From Balaenoptera acutorostrata (Eukaryota > Chordata > Mammalia > Artiodactyla > Balaenopteridae), in contig NC_080075.1 in the NCBI RefSeq assembly GCF_949987535.1, positions 41,201,036-41,265,035 on the forward strand: DNA of 64,000 nt. The letters are read 5' to 3'. Shown here in pieces: positions 48,101 through 56,387 of this stretch. Numbering within the stretch: the stretch's first letter is position 1; every line of letters begins with the position of its first letter. A program made the translations under genes and the position numbers. The notes beneath the pieces are model-generated. The model was not told the origin of the DNA and ran no database searches. It saw only the letters and a program-made list of their open reading frames with translations.

Positions 48101-51100
48101 CTGATCCCTTTTTTGTTTGTTTTCAGTGTTTTCTTCTAATAGGTAGACACATTCTCATGTACTATATTAATATGTTATACCAGAAAGTATTATGGATGCT
48201 CTTGATATAGAAACCTTAATGAAGAGGTGGAATACCTGGTTCTAAATACAAGTTATGTAATAGCTAGTAACCTTGAATAAACTGCTCTCAAAACTCTGTG
48301 CTTATTTGTAAAACAAGGAGAGTAATATCTGCCCTTCAGTATCAAGGGTTGTCAGGAGGATCATTCCAGGTAATTTGTGTAAAAGTGTATAAATTTGTGG
48401 AGTCTTGAATTACATCATACTTAATTTCTAAATTCATAAAGCATCGATTGTTATTATCAGAGTTATACTTATTTAGTATTAAGAAAAACGACGTAATTAT
48501 CTTTTTATTGTGTGTTTTACAAGTCGTGTCGTCGGGGTACGTTTTAAATATTATCCATTAGAAATCTTACTTAAGAATTTTGAGGTCAGAAACTTGGTAA
48601 GCTGTTTAAAGCATCTTCCTTCACAAATAATTTGTTAAATCATTAGCCATTTAAACAACAGTAAAATTACTAAAACCGTAAAAAAGGAGTTGAACAGCAA
48701 AGTTTTTTTTCTAACCTAGTATTGACATAAGCACTGATTTTGTATTTTAGAGATGCTCTTAGTGATCTTGCATTACATTTCCTGAACAAAATGAAGATTA
48801 TGGTGGTTAAGGATATTGAAAGAGAAGACATTGAATTCATTTGTAAGGTAAAATATTCTTAGTATCTGTATGTGTGAAAATGTTCACTATTCAGACTTCT
48901 CAATTTGTGGATTTCACTATTTTTCCCAGACTATTGGAACCAAACCAGTTGCTCATGTTGACCAGTTCACTGCTGACATGCTGGGATCGGCTGAGTTAGC
49001 TGAGGAGGTCAGCTTAAATGGTTCTGGCAAACTGATCAAGGTAACAGTATTAAAATTAAGCTTCTATTTGCCTGGGTTTTTTTTTTTTGTTTTAATCCTT
49101 CAAATACCTAATTAAGAGTTTGTTTACTAAAGATTACAGGCTGTGCAAGCCCTGGAAAAACAGTTACAATCGTTGTTCGTGGTTCTAACAAATTGGTGAT
49201 TGAAGAAGCTGAACGTTCCATTCATGATGCCCTATGTGTTATTCGCTGTTTAGTGAAGAAGAGGTAACATTAAATTACCAAGGAACATTTTGAACATAAA
49301 AACTTGTGTATTTTTATTATTAAGGTATAAATACTAAGTTATTGTTTAAAAATAGCTTTCTGTTGGATAAAATAAGCTAAAAATATATTTGTGAATTTCA
49401 GGGCTCTTATTGCAGGAGGTGGTGCTCCAGAAATAGAGTTGGCCCTGCGATTAACTGAATACTCAAGAACATTGAGTGGTATGGAATCCTACTGCGTTCG
49501 TGCTTTTGCAGATGCTATGGAGGTCATTCCATCTACACTAGCTGAAAATGCTGGCCTGAATCCCATTTCTACAGTAACAGAACTAAGAAACAGGCATGCC
49601 CAAGGAGAAAAAACTACAGGCATTAATGTCCGAAAGGTAATAATTTAATCTTTAGTTACTGCAGAAAATGTTGATTATTATAAAATACTAAAAGCTTCAT
49701 AATTGTCGAATGAAAGGCTTTGTAATTAAAAATAGAGTTAACCTTGGATTTAAGTATAAGACCTGCAGGTTAATTAATGTATGCCATCTAGTGAGAATGA
49801 AGATGATGCCTTAAGTGAGAAGTATTGTTCATTAAGTCTGCCATCTAATGGTTGTACAACTTTTTAGCAAGTTACTTAGTCTGTGCTTCAGTTTTCTTGG
49901 TTGTGAAAACAGGGACTATTAATAGTTCCCTCATAGGCCTGTGAGGATTAAATGGATTACTAATTAGAAAGTTCTTACAAAGATGCCTGGTGTGTAGTCA
50001 ACCATTGCTGCTGTTGTGAGCACCAGCCTAGTGTAGTTGTATAGGGTAAACACATAGAACAATAATAATTTCCCCTTTTGTATTAATGTTTTATGTCTCC
50101 TTTTATTGAGAAGACAAATAATATGTAATGGGAAAAAATTGACAATCCAAGATGATATTTTTTGAATGGTTACAGAACTCAAAAGAGGGCACTACCTGGT
50201 TAGGGAAAGTGTCATGAAGCTGCAGCCTTGGTTGGTAGGGAATGAAAAAGTTTCAGATGGAGAAACAGTGGTTTTACAGGTAAGAGGGACCAAGAAGTTA
50301 CTCATTTTGTCTAGAGCAGAGGTTATATGGTGGTCATACAGTGGACTTTAAGATTGGAAAGATCAGATAAAAGCTAGAATGAGGAGTCCTTTGAGTTGTT
50401 GAGACAGGCATGGGTGTTTGTGTTCTTTTGTGTTTTAATTCCAGTAGTTGGGAGCCACTAAAGTTTTTTTTTTTAATTTTTTAAAAATTTATTTATTTAT
50501 TTATTTTTTATTTTATGGCTGTGTTGGGTCTTCGTTTCTGTGCGAGGGCTTTCTCTAGTTGCGGCAAGCGGGGACCACTCTTCATCGCGGTGCGCGGGCC
50601 TCTCACTATCGCGGCCTCTCTTGTTGCGGAGCACAGGCTCCAGATGCGCAGGCTCAGTAATTGTGGCTCACGGGCCCAGTTGCTCCGCGGCATGTGGGAT
50701 CCTCCCAGACCAGGGCTCGAACCCGTGTCCCCTGCATTGGCAGGCAGATTCTCAACCACTGCGCCACCAGGGAAGCCCCCACTAAAGTTTTTTTAACCAA
50801 GAGGCTAAGGTGCTGAAAAGAGTATTTTAAGGAGGGAAGAATGGAGACAGGATCACCTGTTAGGACCATCACCAGTAATCCTAGGATAAAGGTGACTAGG
50901 ATAGTGGCAGTAGGAATCTAAGAGTGGGAAGTGAGAATGATGTAAAGGCAGGGTAGAGCAGACATGGCCAAATTCAGAATTGGGAATCAGATGACTTAAA
51001 ATCTTATAACTTTTTTCTTTAATTGCAGTATAGTTGATTTATAATATTGTGTTAGTTTCAGGTGTACAGCAAACATCTCATAATTTTTAATAACTCTGAT

Positions 51101-52097
51101 CATCTACGTAATTATTGCCAGGATACTCTTTATTTTTTTATTTTTTAATAAATTTATTTTTTATTTATTTATTTTTGGCTGCGTTGGGTCTTCATTGCTG
51201 CACGTGGGCTTTCTTTAGTTGTGGCGAGTGAAGGCTACTCTTTGTTGCAGTGCGCAGGCTTCTCATTGTGGTGGCTTCTCGTTGCGGAGCACGGGCTCTA
51301 GGTGCGCAGGCCTCAGCAGTTGCAGCACGTGGGCTCAGTAGTTGTGGCTCGTGGGCTCTAGAGCACAGGCTCAGTAGTTGTAGCGCACGGGCCGGCATGT
51401 GGGATCTTTCTGGACCAGGGATCGAACCCATTTCCCCTGCAGTGGCAGGCGGATTCTTAACCACTGTGCCACCAGGGAAGGCCCTTTGCCAGGGTATTTT
51501 TAACTAAAAGATGCTTACAAGGAGTTGTTTTGGAGTTAGGCTTGGAATTCAATTTTTCAAAATTTTAGTTGAAGTACAACCTACAGCGTAGAGAAGAGCT
51601 TAGTAGAGAGTATCTTACTCTTGACTAGACTAAGGGAAAACTAAGTTTGAGAGGCCTTGAGGTTTACTGGTAACTGTAGTTGGTGATATGTATCAGTTAC
51701 AAACACTAAAAGCAACTTGTACTGGTTTGCAGGGTGGTATTTCCAACATACTGGAGGAACTGGTTGTTCAGCCTCTGTTGGTTTCAGTCAGTGCACTGAC
51801 TCTAGCAACTGAAACTGTCCGGAGCATTCTGAAAATTGATGATGTGGTAAGTATATATAGATCGTGAATTTCCCTACAAGGTCAAAAAGGCATATTTTTG
51901 AAGAGCTGGGGTGGAGGGCAGTAAATGTTGTTAGTTTGCTAGTCATCAGGGTGAAAACAGTTCATACTTCTAGTCTTTTTTCACCTATAAAAATAGGGAG
52001 CTTTGGATAACCACCTTAAACATCTTCCATGCTTAAAATTCTGTCCTTACAGGTTTTGAAATCTAAGTTTTTCTCTTTTCAGGTAAACAGTCGGTAA
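38005..52097 (+). CDS. CCT4: CCT4, T-complex protein 1 subunit delta (complete gene, 14 coding exons)
   Basis: Joined exons: 38005-38131, 41875-41927, 42711-42800, 43746-43854, 44514-44656, 45956-46077, 46430-46562, 47574-47713, 48751-48847, 48930-49040, 49133-49263, 49402-49636, 51733-51846, 52083-52097. They splice in frame to 539 codons plus TAA, the length of mammalian CCT4. Every intron is GT-AG. The protein begins [10 protein letters not shown] and ends VVNSR. CCT4 is one of eight paralogous subunits of the cytosolic TRiC/CCT double ring, which folds actin, tubulin and many other proteins using ATP. Visible motifs: [11 protein letters not shown] (50-60) and GDGTTS (103-108) of the nucleotide-binding equatorial domain, an apical domain at roughly 215-375, and GGGAPEIE (424-431). 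No frameshift or premature stop is present, so the gene looks functional. Largest introns are 1 (3.7 kb) and 12 (2.1 kb). Confidence 0.98.
38690..38815 (+). mobile_element. MIR SINE in CCT4 intron 1
   Basis: TGGCTTTGTGACCTTTAACC, GTTTCTTATAAAATCGGGGA, GTTGTGAGGATTAAGAGAAG. Confidence 0.75.
38930..39600 (-). mobile_element. LINE-2 (with MIR-like piece) in CCT4 intron 1
   Basis: Reverse L2-like GGTGAGATCGGAAAGGTAAA and GGGCCTGGTGTCTTGGAAAG. At 39030-39125 a MIR-like GGGTTGTTGTGAGGATTAAA lies on the plus strand. Diverged; limits approximate. Confidence 0.5.
40141..40510 (-). mobile_element. CHR SINE in CCT4 intron 1
   Basis: Long-core minus copy. AGATTATGT duplication at 40132-40140 and 40511-40519. 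Confidence 0.94.
40633..40945 (+). mobile_element. CHR SINE in CCT4 intron 1
   Basis: GGACTTTCCTGGTAGCGCAG head, B box GGTTCGAGACC, AAATAAAT tail. AAAGGGG-like flanks. Confidence 0.92.
41151..41293 (+). mobile_element. CHR SINE, short type, in CCT4 intron 1
   Basis: Duplication ACTATGATTTTA / ACTGTGATTTTA at 41139-41150 and 41294-41305. Confidence 0.94.
41425..41580 (-). mobile_element. LINE-2 fragment in CCT4 intron 1
   Basis: AAAAGTCTTTGCCCTCAGAA, ACAGTATAGTTGGGAGAGAC, the complement of the L2 3' UTR. Confidence 0.6.
41875..41927 (+). CDS. CCT4: CCT4 exon 2 (codons 43-60)
   Basis: Acceptor TTTACAG, 53 bases, donor ATG|GTAAAA. Encodes [18 protein letters not shown], part of the equatorial nucleotide-binding region. 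Confidence 0.97.
42167..42468 (-). mobile_element. CHR SINE in CCT4 intron 2
   Basis: Duplication TCCTTCACTTTT at 42155-42166 and 42469-42480. Short-core type, 242 bases before exon 3. Confidence 0.95.
42711..42800 (+). CDS. CCT4: CCT4 exon 3 (codons 61-90)
   Basis: 90 bases between TTTGTAG and GTAAGT, phase 0 at both ends. Contains the conserved TNDGATIL motif near the nucleotide site. Confidence 0.97.
43746..43854 (+). CDS. CCT4: CCT4 exon 4 (codons 91-126)
   Basis: Follows an ACTTAG acceptor and ends AAAG|GTGGGT. Carries GDGTTS (103-108), the phosphate-binding signature of group II chaperonins. Confidence 0.97.
44514..44656 (+). CDS. CCT4: CCT4 exon 5 (codons 127-174)
   Basis: Acceptor GGCAG, donor AAAG|GTGAGA. 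Encodes [18 protein letters not shown] and continues to SLNSK in the intermediate/equatorial region. Confidence 0.97.
44729..44947 (-). mobile_element. CHR SINE with internal deletion, CCT4 intron 5
   Basis: Minus copy whose sequence jumps from CACGTGGGCTCAGTT to AACCACTGCACCACTAGGGA, losing most of the tRNA-like head including the B box. Duplication CTGTGATTTTT at 44718-44728 and 44948-44958 remains. Starts 72 bases after the exon 5 donor. Confidence 0.92.
45075..45215 (-). mobile_element. MIR SINE in CCT4 intron 5
   Basis: CATTTTACAGATGGGAAAAG, GTGTAACTTATCCAAGACCC, TGTGATTTGAACCCAAGATA. Confidence 0.8.
45418..45596 (+). mobile_element. MIR SINE in CCT4 intron 5
   Basis: ATAGTGGTTACAAGCATTGG, GACTGCTTGGGTTTAATGCT, ACATGCTCAATAAATGTTAA, head to tail. 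Confidence 0.85.
45956..46077 (+). CDS. CCT4: CCT4 exon 6 (codons 175-214)
   Basis: Acceptor TTCTAG, donor TTGG|GTAAGC, phase 2 at the 3' end. Encodes [20 protein letters not shown] and the start of the intermediate domain. Confidence 0.97.
46430..46562 (+). CDS. CCT4: CCT4 exon 7 (codons 215-259)
   Basis: Acceptor TTCTTAG, donor AGAT|GTAAGT. Encodes [16 protein letters not shown] and FCLSAPKTD, the entry into the substrate-binding apical domain. Confidence 0.97.
47574..47713 (+). CDS. CCT4: CCT4 exon 8 (codons 260-305)
   Basis: Acceptor GAACAG, donor TAAG|GTGTGG. Encodes [20 protein letters not shown] and [11 protein letters not shown] in the apical domain. Confidence 0.97.
48225..48440 (+). 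mobile_element. MIR SINE in CCT4 intron 8
   Basis: GGTGGAATACCTGGTTCTAA, AACTCTGTGCTTATTTGTAA, GGGTTGTCAGGAGGATCATT. Confidence 0.7.
48751..48847 (+). CDS. CCT4: CCT4 exon 9 (codons 306-338)
   Basis: Acceptor ATTTTAG, donor GTAAG|GTAAAA. Encodes [20 protein letters not shown] and EDIEFICK, still in the apical domain. Confidence 0.97.
48930..49040 (+). CDS. CCT4: CCT4 exon 10 (codons 339-375)
   Basis: Separated from exon 9 by an 82-base intron. Acceptor TTCCCAG, donor CAAG|GTAACA. Encodes [19 protein letters not shown] and SGKLIK. Confidence 0.97.
49133..49263 (+). CDS. CCT4: CCT4 exon 11 (codons 376-418)
   Basis: 92-base upstream intron. Acceptor ACTAAAG, donor AGAG|GTAACA. Encodes [18 protein letters not shown] and [14 protein letters not shown], the return to the equatorial domain. 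Confidence 0.97.
49402..49636 (+). CDS. CCT4: CCT4 exon 12 (codons 419-497)
   Basis: The longest coding exon, 235 bases. Acceptor TTTCAG, donor GAAAG|GTAATA. Contains GGGAPEIE (424-431) and the segment GINVRK, both conserved near the ATP site. Confidence 0.97.
49860..50015 (+). mobile_element. MIR SINE in CCT4 intron 12
   Basis: AGCAAGTTACTTAGTCTGTG, CTCATAGGCCTGTGAGGATT, GATGCCTGGTGTGTAGTCAA. Confidence 0.75.
50350..51000 (-). mobile_element. LINE-2 fragment split by a SINE, CCT4 intron 12
   Basis: GGAGCCACTAAAGTTTTTTT before the SINE and AGAGTATTTTAAGGAGGGAA, GGATAGTGGCAGTAGGAATC after it read as reverse L2. Confidence 0.6.
50471..50778 (-). mobile_element. CHR SINE in CCT4 intron 12
   Basis: Perfect 16-base duplication CCACTAAAGTTTTTTT at 50455-50470 and 50779-50794. 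Confidence 0.96.
51005..51075 (-). mobile_element. L1 3' terminal fragment
   Basis: TTGCAGTATAGTTGATTTAT and GTTAGTTTCAGGTGTACAGC are the complement of an artiodactyl L1 3' end. Confidence 0.75.
51132..51484 (-). mobile_element. CHR SINE in CCT4 intron 12
   Basis: Long-core minus copy. TTGCCAGGATACTCTTTA / TTGCCAGGGTATTTTTA imperfect duplication. Ends 248 bases before exon 13. Confidence 0.92.
51733..51846 (+). CDS. CCT4: CCT4 exon 13 (codons 498-535)
   Basis: Acceptor TTTGCAG, donor TGTG|GTAAGT. Encodes [18 protein letters not shown] and ending RSILKIDDV. Lies after the 2.1 kb intron 12. Confidence 0.97.
52083..52097 (+). CDS. CCT4: CCT4 exon 14 (codons 536-539 and stop)
   Basis: Only V-N-S-R and TAA are coding, after acceptor TTTTCAG. 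The rest of the exon is 3' UTR. Confidence 0.95.
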   Translation, partial: VNSR

Positions 52098-52670
52098 CAT
52101 GGATAACACTGGCTGACTGGCACCATCATGGCCACTAATAGCGCAGCTGGAGTGGAAGAGCACCTTGGCGTTCCTTGTTGTTTGGAAGGTTGTTTCCTTT
52201 ACAGATTTCTGGGCCTGGTCTTCCAGCTGGCATTTGCTTGAAATTGTATTGACACAGTTCGATGAAAACATTAAAAATATGGTTTCAAAGGGCAGATTAA
52301 TTGATTGCGCTCCTGCATTACCCCCACTGCCCTGCCCTCACAACCTCTGTTACCTCTGATCCTCTTGAGAAATCTATAGGAAGGGAAAGAAGAGTTCGCA
52401 CTTACCTGTTAACTTCCTTACGGGCTTAATCCTGGGTACTTTTAAGTTTTCTGTTAGTTTTTTAACAGAAGTATTGAGAAGGAAAAATGGCCCAGTATGC
52501 TCATCACCCTGATAAATCCCTGCTTACAATAATATATATGCTGTTTGAAAAGTTAACAATACAGAAGAAAAGTGAAAAATGAGTCTTCCTCGTGCTACTC
52601 CCTTTCTCCAAGAATAACCACTGTTGTGTTAATTGGGATTCCTTCTGAAAATAAAAACGTAGCAAATCTT
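52098..52670 (+). other. CCT4: CCT4 3' UTR with polyadenylation signal
   Basis: Non-coding sequence after the stop. A canonical AATAAA is at 52650-52655; a variant ATTAAA at 52270-52275 could give a shorter transcript. The cleavage site is inferred to be about 15-25 bases after the signal used. Confidence 0.65.
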
Positions 52671-52699
52671 ATTTGTACAAAAAGGATTCATAACTAGTA

Positions 52700-52990
52700 A
52701 GTCTTTTTCCAGTGGTTTAAAACATCTTTATTGCCTCTACCCTGATCAACAAGCATTGTCTTGCACCATGAATGGTGTAAAATCTAACTAGTGTCCGTCC
52801 TTGCTTTAGCCACCTTCCAGTCAATTCTGCATACACTATATATATAGCTAGTGATCTTTTTAAACTTGTCAGGCACTCCTTTATAAAAGCTTTCATGACT
52901 TCTGATTGCCTTTGGAGAAAGGCCAGACCCTTAAGGTGGACCACAAGTTGGGCCTCTGTAATCTGGTATCACACTCAACCACCTTTCTTT
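52700..52990 (+). mobile_element. LINE-2 fragment downstream of CCT4
   Basis: GTGATCTTTTTAAACTTGTC, GACTTCTGATTGCCTTTGGA, TCTGTAATCTGGTATCACAC follow L2 order. Confidence 0.65.
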
Positions 52991-53260
52991 TGTGTATTTC
53001 ACAAAAGTGTTATGAAAGCAGCTGGGGGGAGCTCCTTCACATCTGGAGAAAGAATTTCAAACGAGCCTGAAGCTTGGTTGTGTCTGACAACTCCAGTAGT
53101 TAATTAAAATGACTAATTTGGTAAATGGTAAATTCAGGTAAGTCTTTGGATAGTCTGGAATTTAATAATTCAGTGATTATCATTTTAGTGGGTATTAGGA
53201 GCTTGCTGTTAAAAAAAATCATAGCTGCCATAAAACAACTGAATTATGTATATCCTAAAT

Positions 53261-53568
53261 TTTTTTTTTTTGGCTGCGTTGGGTCTTCGTTGCTGCGTGC
53301 AGGCTTTCTCTAGTTGCGGCAAGTGGGGGCTACTCTTCGTCACGGTGTGCGGGCTTCTCATTGTGGTGGCTTCTTGTTGCAGAGCACGGGCTCTGAGCAT
53401 GCGGGCTTCAGTAGTTGTGGCTCACAGGCTGTAGAGCATAGGCTCAATAGTTGTGGTGCATGGGCTTAGTTGCTCCACAGCATGTGGGATCTTCCCAGAC
53501 CAGGGCTCGAACCCGTGTCCCCTGCATTGGCAGGCGGATTCTTAACCACTGTGCCACCAGGGAAGCCC
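53261..53568 (-). mobile_element. CHR SINE (first of an adjacent pair)
   Basis: Duplication TATCCTAAAT at 53251-53260 and 53569-53578. Confidence 0.95.
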
Positions 53569-53581
53569 TATCCTAAATACT

Positions 53582-53893
53582 TTTTTTTTTTTTAAACTTT
53601 GGGTTGATTGATTGATTGATTGATTGATTGATGGCTGTGTTGGGTCTTCGTTTCTGTGTGAGGGCTTTCTCTAGTTGCGGCAAGTGGAGGCCACTCTTCA
53701 TCGCGGTGCACGGGCCTCTCATTATCGCGGCCTCTCTTGTTGCGGAGCACAGGCTCCAGACGCGCAGGCTCAGTAATTGTGGCTCACGGGCCTAGTTGCT
53801 CTGCGGCATGTGGGATCTTCCCAGACCAGGGCTCGAACCTGTGTCCCCTGCATTGGCAGGCAGATTCTCAACCACTGCACCACCAGGGAAGCC
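53582..53893 (-). mobile_element. CHR SINE (second of an adjacent pair)
   Basis: Duplication CCTAAATACT at 53572-53581 and 53894-53903, overlapping the right duplication of the first SINE. Tail is (GATT)n. Confidence 0.95.
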
Positions 53894-53903
53894 CCTAAAT
53901 ACT

Positions 53904-54355
53904 CTTAAGTGAGAATACTTTAACCAAAATTATTTATATTGGAACTTTTAATTAAGAGTTATTCAGCATCCTTATGTGTGTCTGTGTCTTAGGCTATACC
54001 TATATATCTAAATATATGAGTAGTTTATATTTAAAACCTTGTAAAGGGAACTCTAACAAGACAAACGTTTCCTAGTCATTCTGTTAAGTTTGATGTAAAT
54101 TAAGCCACTAACTATTTAGGGTTTGACTTGGGTTTTACAACAGTTTATAAAATAAGTTATGTTTTAGGAAATGGAAGCCCAAATGACAAAACTCAAAATA
54201 GTGGTTTGATACAGTTAAATAATTCTATAGTAATGAAAGGGAAATGTATCCTGTTAAATATTTAAAAGGTATGCTTTTAACAATGAGGAAGGATGACTAT
54301 CCTAATGAGGCAAAGGTTTTGCATACTTTTTTCCTCCTGAGTACTATTTATTCCT
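53904..54355. other. Intergenic, nothing recognised
   Basis: No supported feature. Confidence 0.4.
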
Positions 54356-54370
54356 CACCCTCAGTTTTTC

Positions 54371-54493
54371 TTTTCTTTTTTTTGGCCACACGCAGCAAGG
54401 CTTGCAGGATGTTAATTCCCTGACCAGGGATTGAACCCCGGGCCCAGGCAGTGAAAGCACCAAGTTCTAACCACTGGACCACTAGGGAATTCC
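54371..54493 (-). mobile_element. CHR SINE, short type
   Basis: Duplication CACCCTCAGTTTTTC / CACCCTCAGCTTTTC at 54356-54370 and 54494-54508. Confidence 0.95.
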
Positions 54494-54524
54494 CACCCTC
54501 AGCTTTTCATTAAAATGAAAAAAT

Positions 54525-54660
54525 TTTAATATAGTGAAGTTCAAAGAATAGTATGAACACCGTATACCCTCCACCTAAATTTAACTACTTCGGCATTTTG
54601 CCATTAAGTCAGTTCTGTAACATGTATAACTAAAAATCATGGTGTGCAAAATTGTGCAAT
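54525..54660 (+). mobile_element. Old interspersed repeat fragment
   Basis: TTCAAAGAATAGTATGAACA, CTACTTCGGCATTTTGCCAT; related to the unnamed repeat at 32440. Confidence 0.45.
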
Positions 54661-55042
54661 AGAAATCACAGGGCTTACAGAAGAAATGCGGTTGAGGCAC
54701 AACCGCAAAACTTAATCAGCAACGCAAAAGGAACCTGATAAAACAGTTTTACAGATGCTAAATGGTTAACAACTGCATAGTATACTAAATATGCCACTTG
54801 GAAACACCTCAAGTTGTGGAAGTGGCTGTCGGAAGTAGGAGCTAACGTCATTGCAAAGTAATAGAAGGAGGGTTATCTGAAACCTGACAAAGTTGTAATA
54901 CCTGATGTGATGAGTGTGGCTCATAAAAGTTAATTGATGTCTCTATTTTGAGGTATAAGTGTGTGGTTTTGTGTGTTACTGGGCAGTTTGATTCAGATAG
55001 ATGCATTTTTCTGTCTTCGCCTTTTTTTTCAATTGTCATTTA
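54661..55042. other. Intergenic, nothing recognised
   Basis: No supported feature. Confidence 0.35.
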
Positions 55043-55248
55043 ATTTTTTTAAAAAATGTTTATTTATTTAGGCTGTGCCGGGTCTTAGTTGCGGCATGTG
55101 GGATCTTTAGTTGCAGGATTGCGGCATGCAGGCTTCTTAGTTGCGGCATGCATGTGGGATCTAGTTCCCCAACCAGGAATCAAACCCGGGTCCAGTGCAT
55201 TGGGAGCACAGAGTCTTACCCACTGGACCACCAGGGAAGTAAGTCCCT
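55043..55248 (-). mobile_element. CHR SINE
   Basis: GGCTGTGCCGGGTCTTAGTT ... GGACCACCAGGGAAGTAAGT, with repeated GTTGCGGCATG units. Confidence 0.9.
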
Positions 55249-55854
55249 GTGTTCGCTTTTTTCTTTTGAGGAAATGACACAAATGTGAAACTGGGATTTT
55301 GCTCAAATTGTTCACTTGCTACTTAAAGATTCTTCGTATTTTGACAGTTTGACTATCGTGTCTTAAGTGTGGGTCCCCTTAAGTTTTCTTGAGCTTTTTA
55401 GAGGTACAGATTAATATTTTTTCCATCAGTTTTGTTGAATTGAGATAGGGATCAAAGTTCCAAAAGACTGAGTTGGCTAGAAGTTGTGGGATGAAGTACT
55501 AGAAAACAGGAAGCTTTACAGAAAGAGTTCCCAGACATGTGTAGAGGTGTAGCCTTGAGTATTTGGCTGAGTATTATTTCTGTGTCTTGGGTAAAACTAG
55601 AGTTCAAGGAACAACCAATGAAAAGCAGTACACTGAAGTTTACAACAGGCTAGGAATAGTTTAAATTCTCATTAGCCAAATTGGAGAAACCTTGCAATAT
55701 ACAGGGACTGAATAGAGCCTTCAGAAGGGTTCTGCCTTAGTAGCGAGGCTTAATTTGCCATAGAGTAAAGATTGCTGTGGACTCTTCATAGCAAAGGATT
55801 TCTTTAAAGGATCAAACCAATCCCAAGCAACATACCTATGTATCTGAACAAAGC
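55249..55854. other. Intergenic, nothing recognised
   Basis: No gene-like frame or firm repeat. Confidence 0.35.
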
Positions 55855-55919
55855 TTAAAACTCTTAAAGGATACAATAATATAAAATTCACAATGTCTGG
55901 TATTCAATCAAAAATCATC

Positions 55920-56387
55920 AGTAATGTGAATGGATAAAGAAGATGTATATATATATACAATGGAATACTAAGCCATTTAAAAAGGATGACATTTTGCCAT
56001 TTGCAGCAACATGATAGACTTGGAGGGCATTATACTAAGTGAAATAAGTCAGAGAAAGACAAATACTGTCTGATGTCACTTATATGTGGAATCGACAAAA
56101 TATAACAAACTAGTGAGTATAACAAAAAAGAAACAGTCACAGAACAAACTAGTTACCGGTGGAGAGAGAGAAGAAGCGGGGGCAATATAGGGGTAGGGGA
56201 GTAAGAGGTACAAACTATTAGGTATAAAATAAGCTACAAAGGTATATTGTACAACACGGGGAATACAGCCAATAACTATAAATGGAGTATAACCTTTAAA
56301 GATTTGTGAATCACTATATTGTACACATGTAACATAATATGGTATAGCAGCTACATCTCAATTTTAAAAAGGGCATCAAAATATGAA
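55920..56387 (+). mobile_element. Young L1 3' end inserted in the old L1
   Basis: GTGAATGGATAAAGAAGATG to GCTACATCTCAATTTTAAAA. Flanked by AATCATCAGTAATG / AAATCAGTCATG, an imperfect duplication of old-L1 sequence. Confidence 0.8.

Noticed and set aside
41875..52082. Intronic C/D or H/ACA snoRNAs, as hosted by some other chaperonin genes
   Set aside because: No stretch with paired C/D boxes and terminal stem, or hinge/ACA boxes, could be supported by eye.
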